The notes under the pieces: model-generated
What the model saw: the letters and a program-made list of their open reading frames with translations, nothing else
Database searches by the model: none
Told to the model about the DNA's origin: nothing
Assembly: GCA_035946615.1 (NCBI GenBank)
Contig: DASYZB010000062.1
Coordinates: 1 to 57,528 of the forward strand
Reading direction: 5' to 3'
Source of the DNA: Verrucomicrobiia bacterium
Lineage (GTDB): Bacteria; Verrucomicrobiota; Verrucomicrobiia; Limisphaerales; UBA8199
Length of the DNA stretch: 57,528 bases
Translations under genes and position numbers: made by a program
Part shown: one piece after another, positions 1 through 8,591 of the stretch
How positions within the stretch are numbered: position 1 is the stretch's first letter
Layout of the letters: every line of letters begins with the position of its first letter

Positions 1-2
1 CC

Positions 3-545
3 TTTCAAGGCGTCCGAATTAGCCTCTTTAATTACAACGACACCGGCAAACCCGGAGGTTACGCCGATTTCGATAATTTCACGGTTGATGAACCGCGCGC
101 GAGGGGCGTTGAGCGCGCGCTGCCCATAGGCAGGACCATTATCCTGAGCAGCGGCGCCGATGGCAGCTTGCTGGCTGTCGATACTCAGAAGATGTCACTG
201 GTGAATATTGCAGCCGATACGAGTGCGGCGGCCGGCCAGAACGCGCAATTTCAGGTCGTTGATCTGGGCCAGGGCCATGTGGCGCTGAAGACGGCCAGCA
301 GCCGATTGGTTTCCGTGGCTGATGACGTTGTTATCTTGAAGAATCTCACGGGAAAGATGCCGGGCGAAGCTGAATGGTTTCAATGGATAAACCTCATGCG
401 CGGTGACACCATGCTCATGTCTCTCGTCAACCACCGCTATCTAACCACCAAGCCGCACAACCCGGGTGTGGTAGCGATTTCAGCCACCGGCCCCCGTCCG
501 GACCGCAAGGGCGGCGCGTGTTTCAGGTGGAAGACAATCCAATGA
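3..545 (+). CDS. C-terminal part of a GH43-like glycoside hydrolase with a beta-trefoil (fascin-like) tail (partial)
   Basis: The frame is open from the first bases of the window, so the gene begins upstream. The first 30 or so residues (ISLFNYNDTGKPGGYADFDN) resemble the end of the concanavalin-like C-terminal domain of GH43 beta-xylosidase/arabinofuranosidase proteins, where GGYADFDWF is typical. The remaining ~130 residues look like a fascin-like or ricin-like beta-trefoil module (hydrophobic repeats, final FRW). The stop overlaps the next start as ATGA, so translation is probably coupled to the GH3 gene. Plant polysaccharide, probably xylan side-chain, degradation is inferred. The catalytic domain is outside the window, so family assignment rests on the tail only. 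Confidence 0.7.
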   Translation, partial: FQGVRISLFNYNDTGKPGGYADFDNFTVDEPRARGVERALPIGRTIILSSGADGSLLAVDTQKMSLVNIAADTSAAAGQNAQFQVVDLGQGHVALKTASSRLVSVADDVVILKNLTGKMPGEAEWFQWINLMRGDTMLMSLVNHRYLTTKPHNPGVVAISATGPRPDRKGGACFRWKTIQ

Positions 546-2878
546 GACGCGGTCAAAGTCCATTAGCCATTCCACTTTACAGGAATACGGATGTGCCGGT
601 TGCGCGTCGTGTTAAAGACCTGCTTGCGCGCATGAGGCTCGAGGAAAAGGCCGCACAAATGACGTGCGTCTGGCAGCAAAAGGCTCAAAAGCTCGTGGAC
701 GCCGATGGCAATTTCGACCCAACCAAGGCCAGGGCTGCGTTCAGGAAAGGGCTCGGCCTGGGCCAGGTGGGCCGCCCTAGTGATGCTGGCGCCCCAGCCA
801 CCGCGCCGTGGATGGGACGCACGGCGCGGCAGATGGCTGAGTTGACCAACGCCGTTCAGAAGTTTTTCCTGGAGAACTCGCGACTTGGCATTCCGGTCAT
901 CTTTCACGAGGAATGCCTGCACGGCCACGCGGCCCGTGAGGGCACGAGTTTCCCCCAGCCCATCGGGCTGGGCGCCACGTTCAATCCGACGCTGGTCGAG
1001 CGGCTCTTCACCATGACAGCGTACGAGGCGCGGCTCCGCGGCACACATCAGGCGCTCACGCCGGTGGTGGATGTTGCCCGTGACCCACGTTGGGGCCGCG
1101 TCGAGGAGACCTATGGCGAGGACCCTTACCTGACCACCCGGATGGGTATCGCTGCGGTCCTTGGATTCCAGGGCGACGCCACATTCAAGGACAAGAAGCG
1201 CGTCATGGCGACGTTGAAGCACTTTGCCGCGCACGGGCAGCCGGAGTCGGGCCAGAACTGCGCGCCGGCTAATATTTCGGAGCGCGTGCTGCGCGAAACC
1301 TTCCTGCAACCATTTCGAGAGGTAATCCGCGAAGCCGGGGCTGTTAGCGTGATGGCTTCCTACAACGAGATTGACGGTGTGCCCTCTCACGCCAATAAGT
1401 GGCTGTTACAGGACGTGCTTCGCAGAGAATGGGGGTTTAAGGGATTTGTAGTTTCGGATTACTACGCAATCTGGGAACTGGGTTACCGTCCCGACACCCA
1501 TGGACACTTCGTGGCGAAGGACAAAAGGGAAGCCTGCCGGCTGGCTGTTGAGGCTGGTGTGAACATTGAGCTGCCGGAGCCGGATTGTTACCTCCATCTG
1601 GTCGATCTGGTTCGCAAGGGCGCCCTCAAAGAAAAGCAGCTCGACGATCTGGTCGCCCCGATGCTGCATTGGAAGTTCCAGATGGGCCTGTTCGACGATC
1701 CTTACGTCGATCCGGAGGAAGCAGCCCGGGGAGTTGGCTGCGAAGCACACCGTGAGTTGGCACTCGAGGCTGCACGGGAAACAATCACGCTGCTCAAGAA
1801 TGAGAACAACCTGGCGCCCCTCGATGCTTCAAAGCTAAGGACCATCGCGGTCATCGGGCCAAATGCCAACCGAATGTTGCTGGGCGGCTACAGCGGGCTG
1901 CCCAAGCACAACGTTACGGTGCTCGAGGGCATCAAAGCCCGGATTGGTGATCAGGTGACGGTGCTTTATGCAGAAGGTTGTAAGATCACCCAGGGCGGCT
2001 CCTGGCAGGAGGGCGCTGTTGTCGCGAGCGATCCAGCCCAAGACCGGAGACAGATTGCCGAGGCGGTGGAGGTGGCGAAGCAGGCCGAGGCGATTGTGCT
2101 GGCTATCGGCGGCAATGAACAAACATCGCGAGAAGCTTGGGGCCTCAAGCACATGGGCGACCGCACGAGCCTGGATCTTATCGGGCTCCAGGACGAACTG
2201 GTGGACGCGATGCTGGCTACCAGCAAGCCGGTGATTGTGTTTCTGTTCAATGGCCGTCCGCTATCGATCAACAAGGTGGCGAAGGACGTGCCGGTCATTT
2301 TTGAATGCTGGTATCTGGGCCAGGAATGCGGCCTGGCACTGGCGGAGGTGTTGTTTGGCGACGTGAATCCGGGTGGCAAGCTCCCTATCTCCATACCGCG
2401 CTCGGCGGGACATCTGCCCGTTTTCTATAACCATAAGCCGTCGGCGCGACGCGGTTACCTCTGGGACGACGTTTCGCCCCTGTTCCCGTTCGGCTTTGGA
2501 CTTAGTTACACCACGTTCAAGCTGCAAAATGTCCGGCTCGCTAAGAAGCGAATCACTTGCGAGGGTTCGACTCGTGTTTTGGCGGATGTGACCAATACCG
2601 GTAAACGCGCCGGCTGGGAAGTGGTGCAGATGTACATCCGCGACTGCGTCAGTTCGGTCACCCGGCCCGTTAAGGAGTTGAAGGGGTTCAAAAAGGTCTG
2701 GCTCCAGCCCGGTGAAACGAAGAAAGTGGGGCTAGACATCACGCCTGAATCCTTGGCGTTCTACGACGTGAACATGAAATACGCGGTTGAGCCCGGCGCC
2801 TTCGAAATCATGGTCGGGAACTCATCTCGCGACGCGGACTTGCAGAAGTTGATTCTGACAGTGACCAAACAACCCTGA
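542..2878 (+). CDS. Glycoside hydrolase family 3 beta-glucosidase/beta-xylosidase
   Basis: About 778 residues from the ATG that overlaps the upstream stop; a GTG 24 nt earlier keeps frame but would lie inside the upstream gene. The order is the usual GH3 plan: TIM barrel with VARDPRWGR and the KHF motif (K226-H227), the nucleophile in VVSDYYAIWE (Asp ~306), the alpha/beta sandwich (ITLLKNENNLAPL, GGNEQTSREAW), and a C-terminal fibronectin-III-like domain (TNTGKRAGWEVVQMY). No signal peptide is visible, so it probably acts in the cytoplasm on oligosaccharides brought in by the next gene's symporter (gap 7 nt). Length and domains fit bacterial beta-xylosidase/beta-glucosidase enzymes; substrate specificity cannot be read from sequence. 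Confidence 0.95.
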   Translation: MRRGQSPLAIPLYRNTDVPVARRVKDLLARMRLEEKAAQMTCVWQQKAQKLVDADGNFDPTKARAAFRKGLGLGQVGRPSDAGAPATAPWMGRTARQMAELTNAVQKFFLENSRLGIPVIFHEECLHGHAAREGTSFPQPIGLGATFNPTLVERLFTMTAYEARLRGTHQALTPVVDVARDPRWGRVEETYGEDPYLTTRMGIAAVLGFQGDATFKDKKRVMATLKHFAAHGQPESGQNCAPANISERVLRETFLQPFREVIREAGAVSVMASYNEIDGVPSHANKWLLQDVLRREWGFKGFVVSDYYAIWELGYRPDTHGHFVAKDKREACRLAVEAGVNIELPEPDCYLHLVDLVRKGALKEKQLDDLVAPMLHWKFQMGLFDDPYVDPEEAARGVGCEAHRELALEAARETITLLKNENNLAPLDASKLRTIAVIGPNANRMLLGGYSGLPKHNVTVLEGIKARIGDQVTVLYAEGCKITQGGSWQEGAVVASDPAQDRRQIAEAVEVAKQAEAIVLAIGGNEQTSREAWGLKHMGDRTSLDLIGLQDELVDAMLATSKPVIVFLFNGRPLSINKVAKDVPVIFECWYLGQECGLALAEVLFGDVNPGGKLPISIPRSAGHLPVFYNHKPSARRGYLWDDVSPLFPFGFGLSYTTFKLQNVRLAKKRITCEGSTRVLADVTNTGKRAGWEVVQMYIRDCVSSVTRPVKELKGFKKVWLQPGETKKVGLDITPESLAFYDVNMKYAVEPGAFEIMVGNSSRDADLQKLILTVTKQP

Positions 2879-2885
2879 ATCTTCC

Positions 2886-4403
2886 ATGAGCGATAACGAG
2901 CAGAAGCTCTCCTTCTTCGAAAAGGCCGGGTATAGCTGCGCGGATGCCGGGGCGAATTTCGTGTTCATGACGATGGTGCTGTTCCAGCTCAATTTTTACA
3001 CCGACACCTTTGGGCTAAGCGCCGGCGCTGCAGCGGCCATTCTGCTATGGCCACGGTTGTGGGATGCCGTCGCCGATCCGATTGTCGGTATTCTCGCCGA
3101 TCGCACCACCACGCGTTGGGGAAAATTCCGGCCATGGATTCTGTTCACCGCCGTGCCGTGGGCCATCATTATGGTGCTCGCTTACACAACGCCGAAGGGC
3201 TGGAGCATGGCCGCAAGGGTTTCATACGCCGTGATCACCAATACGTTGCTCATGACGGTTTACTCGATGAACAACATGCCCTACGCTGCGCTCGGCGGCG
3301 TCATGACGGGTGACATCAACGAGCGGGCGCAACTGAATTCCTTTCGTTTCATTGCCGTCAACGCAGCGCAGTTCATCGTCGGCGGATTCACCCTGCCGCT
3401 GGTGGCAAAATTTGCCATCGGCCATGACCGACAGTACGGGTGGCGGATGACGATGAGCATCTGGGCAGCGCTTTGTCTGGTATTGTTTCTTATCACCTTC
3501 GCCACGACTCGCGAACGCGTCCAGCCGGCCAGGACCGGGAAGTCATCGCCAAAACAGGATTTCCTCGACCTGCTCAAGAACGGCCCGTGGCGGGTCATGT
3601 TTTTCTGGACGCTCGTGCATTTCGCCATTCTCTCGTTTCGCGGGGGGGCGCTCTACAATTACTACCATTACTACGCCAATAAGGGGGCGATGTTCGATTT
3701 TGTGCAACGCTTCGGCCTGGTGGCGCCCGTCGGCGCGGAGCCGCAGGGCGGAATTCTCGAAACTCTTGGTTATATTGTCCATGGAGACCTTGCCAATCCC
3801 GCAAGCTCCAATGTGGCGGACGTGTTCAACAGCATTATCAACATGCTCGGCACCGGCTTGATTATGATCGTCATTCTGTTGTCGCCGCCGCTGGCGCGAA
3901 GGTTTGGGAAAAAGGCTGTGTCGGCCGGCGGCTTTGCCTTAGCGGCAGTTGGCACTTTGGCGTTTTATCTTTTGTCGCCTGCGAATGTCTGGGGCATGGT
4001 GTGGCTAACTGCCTTTATCTCCATTGTCTATGCTCCCACCATTCCGCTGACTTGGGCAATTTTCGCGGACGTAGCGGATTATTCCGAATGGAGGCTGGGC
4101 CGTCGCTTTACCGGAATGGTTTTCGCCACGATTGGATTCGCGCTGAAGTCCGGCCTGGCGCTTGGCTCCGCATCGTTCCTATGGATCATGCAAGGCTTCT
4201 TTGCTTACGAAACGGCTCTTCCTTCGGCGCCTAAAGCCGTCGCCGGGTATCGCTTCAACAGTGGCGTCGCCGTTGGCGTCCTGTTTGCCATTTGCACAGT
4301 CTTGCTTTTCATTTATCCCTTGAACAAACGAGCGACTATCCAGATGGCCGACGAACTTGCCGGGCGACGACGCAAACTCATGCCCAAACCCGCCACCGTC
4401 TAA
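2886..4403 (+). CDS. GPH-family sugar:cation symporter (MelB/XynB-like)
   Basis: A 505-residue polytopic inner-membrane protein with about 12 hydrophobic segments. The N-terminal motif DAVADPIVGILADRTTTRWG followed by KFRPWI is the signature of the glycoside-pentoside-hexuronide:cation symporter family; PTIPLTWAIFADVADYSEW in the C-terminal half is also typical. There is a long loop (about residues 255-310) between the two six-helix halves. It lies 7 nt after the GH3 gene and is probably co-transcribed with it, so it likely imports xylo- or gluco-oligosaccharides for hydrolysis in the cytoplasm. The imported sugar is inference from context. Confidence 0.92.
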   Translation: MSDNEQKLSFFEKAGYSCADAGANFVFMTMVLFQLNFYTDTFGLSAGAAAAILLWPRLWDAVADPIVGILADRTTTRWGKFRPWILFTAVPWAIIMVLAYTTPKGWSMAARVSYAVITNTLLMTVYSMNNMPYAALGGVMTGDINERAQLNSFRFIAVNAAQFIVGGFTLPLVAKFAIGHDRQYGWRMTMSIWAALCLVLFLITFATTRERVQPARTGKSSPKQDFLDLLKNGPWRVMFFWTLVHFAILSFRGGALYNYYHYYANKGAMFDFVQRFGLVAPVGAEPQGGILETLGYIVHGDLANPASSNVADVFNSIINMLGTGLIMIVILLSPPLARRFGKKAVSAGGFALAAVGTLAFYLLSPANVWGMVWLTAFISIVYAPTIPLTWAIFADVADYSEWRLGRRFTGMVFATIGFALKSGLALGSASFLWIMQGFFAYETALPSAPKAVAGYRFNSGVAVGVLFAICTVLLFIYPLNKRATIQMADELAGRRRKLMPKPATV

Positions 4404-4600
4404 AACATACTCAGCCACCATTTCAAGGATAACATCGCCGAGGGCGACAAGGCTGTGCAGGTGATGTGCGCTTGTTGCGCCCCCTGGCAAATGGAGGTTC
4501 ACGGCAGTTTTTCGTGCACAGTCCTAACCTGAGGTATTAAGGGCAGACGCGGCTGTAAAGCTCGCTGGAAAAATCGGGCTGCAGTCTCTAAGCTGTGTGC

Positions 4601-5557
4601 ATGCTGAACCCACGCCCGCTTTTTCCAGCTCATGCCGCCCAGTATTGCCTCATGGTTTTGTGTGTCACCGGGTCCCTCTCATTCCTGGGGCCTGCGAGTA
4701 TCAGGGCTGCCACCAACGCCGCGTCGGCCTTCCCGTGCGACCCGGAAAAGATTCCCCACTACACCGCCTACCGTGTTTCGCAGCCTATCCGGATCGATGG
4801 CAAGCTGGACGAGCCGTGCTGGCAAACGGCTCCGCGCTCCACACGGTTCGTGGATATTCTCACCGGGGCGCCGACGCTGCACGACACACGGGTGAGTGTG
4901 CTGTGGGACAAAAACAATCTTTACGTCGGCTTCTGGCTGGAGGAACCCAACGTGCAGGCCACCTTCACCAAACACAACTCTCCCATTTACGAAAACAACG
5001 ATGCCGAGGTGTTTATTGCAGGACGGGACAGTTACTACGAATTCGAAATCAACGCGCTAAACACCGTCTATGAGGCATTCTTCATGTGGGAAGATACCTA
5101 CGAAAAGGATGGCTTTGCCCGGGAGCCCGCGTTCCGTCGGGCGAACCCGCTCGTCAAACCTTTTAATGGAGTTGGCTATACCAATCACCCGCGCGGGCTG
5201 CGGCTGGGTTCGTGGGCATGGACGTTCCCCGGGCGGAAAACGGCCGTTCATATCGACGGCACGCTCAATAATGACAAGGACAAGGACCGTGGCTGGACGG
5301 TGGAGTTGGCGTTTCCATGGGAAGGAATGAAATGGCTAGCAAAGGCCGACGGGCGCGCTTTGCCGCCCCAGCCAAGAGACGTTTGGCGCATCGACTTTTC
5401 CCGCTTTAATCAATACAAAGCGCCGCCACCGGCACAGGATTCTGGCGGCTGGTTCTGGAGCCCGCATGGGGTCTGGGATTCGCACATCCCAGAGTGTTTC
5501 CCTTTTATCGAGTTTTCAACGAATGACGTGATGAGCACAGTTTCCTCGGGGCGATGA
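4601..5557 (+). CDS. Secreted carbohydrate-binding family 9-like protein
   Basis: About 318 residues. An N-terminal hydrophobic stretch (LMVLCVTGSLSFLG... ending near IRAA) is a probable signal peptide. The rest is one CBM9-like domain: RIDGKLDEPCWQTA, then VSVLWDKNNLYVGFWLEEP and a DAEVFI strand, the pattern of CBM9-like domains found alone or attached to xylanases. ATG at 4601 is preferred over an in-frame GTG two codons earlier. It follows the symporter after ~200 nt, in the same direction, so it probably belongs to the same saccharide-use locus and binds glycan outside the cytoplasm. No catalytic motif is visible. Confidence 0.82.
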   Translation: MLNPRPLFPAHAAQYCLMVLCVTGSLSFLGPASIRAATNAASAFPCDPEKIPHYTAYRVSQPIRIDGKLDEPCWQTAPRSTRFVDILTGAPTLHDTRVSVLWDKNNLYVGFWLEEPNVQATFTKHNSPIYENNDAEVFIAGRDSYYEFEINALNTVYEAFFMWEDTYEKDGFAREPAFRRANPLVKPFNGVGYTNHPRGLRLGSWAWTFPGRKTAVHIDGTLNNDKDKDRGWTVELAFPWEGMKWLAKADGRALPPQPRDVWRIDFSRFNQYKAPPPAQDSGGWFWSPHGVWDSHIPECFPFIEFSTNDVMSTVSSGR

Positions 5558-5693
5558 TGCACAGGACGACTCGGAATTAATTCTTGCACAAGTGCCTGAA
5601 TTTTCGTGTCAACCCGGTTCGGGTTATTCCGATGGCGGATTGGTCAAGGGCACGGCGCGATAGAATCGGGACGGATAGCTTTGGGCGTCGGGA

Positions 5694-6134
5694 TCAACGA
5701 AATTCAATCGCGGCCAAGCCACTGCTGGCGCCGGCGGAGGCGAAAATTGGAATGTCCACTGGCGCGAGAAAGGTCGCACCGTTGGTCGGGCTATCAATGC
5801 GAACCGCTGGCGGAACGTTGGTCGGCGGAGGACTGTTGACCACGGAAATCTTCACCGGCGCCGAGGTGGCGGACAAGCCGCCATTGTCGGTGACGACGGC
5901 GGTCAAAGCGTAATTGCCGGCGGGCGAGTCCGACCATGCCAGATAATACGCGATGCCGATGGGGCTGGGCGGGTCCGTCGCCAGCGGCAGTCCGCGGCCC
6001 AAATCCGCGCCGTTGGCAAAAAACTCAACATTGGTGACATATCCGTCCGGATCGGATGCGGTTGCGCGTTGCACCGTCTGGAACCCCTCTTGGAGTTCGG
6101 CCTGCCGTCGGGCATCCAGGGGCGTTATCCGCCA
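5694..6134 (-). pseudogene. Remnant of a secreted Ig-like (Big/cadherin-like) repeat protein
   Basis: Translation reads on, in frame, directly after the stop of the neighbouring LamG gene. It contains a recognisable bacterial Ig-like repeat (ASDPDGYVTNVEFFANGADL ... GNYALTAVVTDNGGLSATSA) followed by the start of a second repeat (SPTNGATFLAPVDIPIFASA) that is cut by a stop after EFR. There is no plausible start or signal peptide; a GTG at 6074 lies inside the first repeat. I read it as a truncated relic of a larger surface protein. The alternative, a continuation of the LamG protein beyond a mutated stop, is possible because the frame is shared. Confidence 0.55.
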
Positions 6135-8465
6135 TCATTGCGCCGGCAGTCTGACCCGATAGTACATGGGCGGGCCGCTGGTTGAAGGTGAATAGGGCGA
6201 TGGCTGGTTGAGATCGCTGAATGGGCCGCCTGGGGCCGTGGCGGATTGCAGCGTGCCGACTGGCCATGCGAGGACGACGCTGGCGCCGGTTCTAGTGATC
6301 GTCAACAAGGGCGTAGCTTGAGAATGGGCAGCGATTTGCGAAGGGGCCAGCGCATAGTTATAGAAAGCGACTTCATCCATCGCGCCGGAGAAGCCGAAGA
6401 AGGCGGCATCACCGCGCTGGCCCAGCACCTCAGAACCTGCCGAGAGGGTGGGGTCGCCATTTATGCCATTAGGAATAAACCCCGAGGCTGCCACAGTAGT
6501 CCGAGCACTGCCGGCGACGCCATTGACGTAAAGAATGATGTTGGTCCCGTCATCTGTGAGGACCAGATGATACCAACTCCCGGGGATTAGCGGGATATGC
6601 CCGAAATCGCTCCCGAAGAAGCCGGGGCCGCCGGTGCCATTAAACAAGCCCAGGGTCCATGCGCCGTTGCCGGAGTTGGGGTGCTGGTAAATGACCCAGC
6701 CATAAACAGCCGCGCTGAAGTTGTAATTGTATAACGAAGACATCACGCTGCGGAAATTATTGTTGGTGTCGTTGGAATCTGGCCGAACCCAAGCTTCCAT
6801 CGACCAAGGCCCGAATGGATTGAGTTCGAGGGCGTAAGGAATCCGCACCACACCGCCCCGACCGATCGCGAGAGTATTGGTGTCGCTTAGATCGACGGCT
6901 TGGTCGTAAGACGCGAGCGAAGGGTTGCTGAAACCGGGGATGCCCGGCGGCACACCGAAGGTGATGTCCCCTTTGGAATTATCATATGTCCCATCGAAAC
7001 TGCCCACGGCATCAACGGCGGTGACGCTTCCATTGGGTTCGTCGAGCCGCCAATAAGCCACCGGGTGATCGGCCGCGACGATTTGGGCGTAGCCGGTTAA
7101 CGGAACGTTGACTGCCCGAGCCACAACAGAAAGCGATGCGTCCATTGTATCTGCCGAAGTGAATGGGTTGGACACATGCGCATGAAAGAGCGAACCGTCA
7201 TCTGCGGATTGTAAATTGGTCAGCCACAGCGTATCGCTGGTTTGGCCGGCGATTGCTGTCGTTCCCTTAAACCACTGGTACTGGATGGGCACTGCGCCAC
7301 TTGCAGCGACCCGAAAGGCGGCGGCGCTGCCCACGTTTCTGGTGATGGAATAGGGATCGGCGATAATGTTCAGGTTGGTCAAAACCGTGAGAGTCGCCAG
7401 GGGGCTATTGGTCAGCCCGACGCTGTTGGTGACCGTGATGGAAAAAGTGGCCTGGTCATCCGCTGGATAATAACAGATAAACGAGTAGCTGCTGTCGGTG
7501 GCCCCGGCGACGATGGTCCCATTTCGCTTCCATTGATAATGCAGCGGTTGGGTTCCGTTTACCACAGCGCTGAAGGTCACCCTGGTCCCGGAATAATTGG
7601 TCGTCGGGCCCGGAGTGGATACGAAAACGGGCGGGGTGTTGGGGGCACGGAAGGAATTGGTGCCAAGCTGATAATGGTCCAGGATTTGGGCTGCGGTCAG
7701 AGTGTTGGTATAAAAGGCCACCTCATCCACGCCGCCCGCGAAGGCTCCATGGCCAGTTTGCGGGCCGGCGCCAATGGCTCCGGCATAGCCGGCCAGTGGA
7801 TCGACGGCTTTATAATTGATCGCGGATGAGCCTTGCGACACTCCATTGACGTAAAAGGTTGCCGCGGCGCCATCCCAAGTAACGGCCAAGTGGTACCATT
7901 GCAGCAGCGTTACGGGCGGGCCAAAGAACGTATAAACCGCCCCGCCGCGGATGAACAAAGCCCATCCGCTTCCGGGGCCTTGCGTCTGGTAGAAATTCCA
8001 GCCCGAGCCGCTGGGGTAACTCGTTGTGTAAGCCCCTGACATCGCCAAGGGCGAGGTATAATCCGAGAGCGAGTCGCTCGTGGCCTGCGCCCAGCATTCG
8101 GCCGAGAACGGCGCGCCGGTGATGCCATCGGAATTCGTCGGGGAAAGCTCCGGTTGATAGGGAATGCTCACCGAGGCAAAGTCAGCGCCGCCGTTGAACA
8201 AAACCGAGTTGGTGTCTATGCCGGGTTCCCCCAAGATAGGGAATGTGCCGGTGCTGTTGAAGCTAAAGACGGCGTCGAACCCATTGCCCGATGAGTCCGC
8301 TGCGGTCGCGCCTGAGGTCTCTTCCAGGCGATAGTAGGCCACGGGATGATCTGAAAGAATCAAGTCAGGATATGCCGCGCGCGCATTGTAACCGCCCAGT
8401 GCGGCAAGTCCTGTCAGGGTCAGCATGACGGCTTCAGGCAAGGACGTTCTTTTTGTTGATTTCAT
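6135..8465 (-). CDS. Secreted LamG/Ig-like domain protein
   Basis: About 776 residues from ATG 8465 (three codons inside the longest frame; AGAG lies upstream). A signal peptide (LPEAVMLTLTGLAALGGYNA ... RA) is followed by a first LamG-type concanavalin-like domain (YPDLILSDHPVAYYRLEETS to VDEVAFYTNTLTAAQILDHY), two Ig-like domains (PLHYQWKRNGTIVAGAT; PIQYQWFKGTTAIAGQT), a second LamG domain (IVAADHPVAYWRLDEPNGSV to MDEVAFYNYALAPSQI) and a C-terminal strand-rich tail ending YYRVRLPAQ, common in verrucomicrobial exported proteins. LamG plus Ig domains suggest glycan or surface binding outside the cell; no enzymatic motif is seen. A relic of a close paralogue lies at 13.0-13.7 kb. Confidence 0.88.
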   Translation of the reverse strand: MKSTKRTSLPEAVMLTLTGLAALGGYNARAAYPDLILSDHPVAYYRLEETSGATAADSSGNGFDAVFSFNSTGTFPILGEPGIDTNSVLFNGGADFASVSIPYQPELSPTNSDGITGAPFSAECWAQATSDSLSDYTSPLAMSGAYTTSYPSGSGWNFYQTQGPGSGWALFIRGGAVYTFFGPPVTLLQWYHLAVTWDGAAATFYVNGVSQGSSAINYKAVDPLAGYAGAIGAGPQTGHGAFAGGVDEVAFYTNTLTAAQILDHYQLGTNSFRAPNTPPVFVSTPGPTTNYSGTRVTFSAVVNGTQPLHYQWKRNGTIVAGATDSSYSFICYYPADDQATFSITVTNSVGLTNSPLATLTVLTNLNIIADPYSITRNVGSAAAFRVAASGAVPIQYQWFKGTTAIAGQTSDTLWLTNLQSADDGSLFHAHVSNPFTSADTMDASLSVVARAVNVPLTGYAQIVAADHPVAYWRLDEPNGSVTAVDAVGSFDGTYDNSKGDITFGVPPGIPGFSNPSLASYDQAVDLSDTNTLAIGRGGVVRIPYALELNPFGPWSMEAWVRPDSNDTNNNFRSVMSSLYNYNFSAAVYGWVIYQHPNSGNGAWTLGLFNGTGGPGFFGSDFGHIPLIPGSWYHLVLTDDGTNIILYVNGVAGSARTTVAASGFIPNGINGDPTLSAGSEVLGQRGDAAFFGFSGAMDEVAFYNYALAPSQIAAHSQATPLLTITRTGASVVLAWPVGTLQSATAPGGPFSDLNQPSPYSPSTSGPPMYYRVRLPAQ

Positions 8466-8591
8466 AGGTCTCAATTCTCTTTCAATTCAACCGGCCAAAA
8501 GGGTCGCGTGGGGTTTCACAGCGTCACCGGGTTCTGCACGGTCAGTTTTACCAGAGCGGTCCCGATATTGACAGGTAAATTCGAAGGGAAT

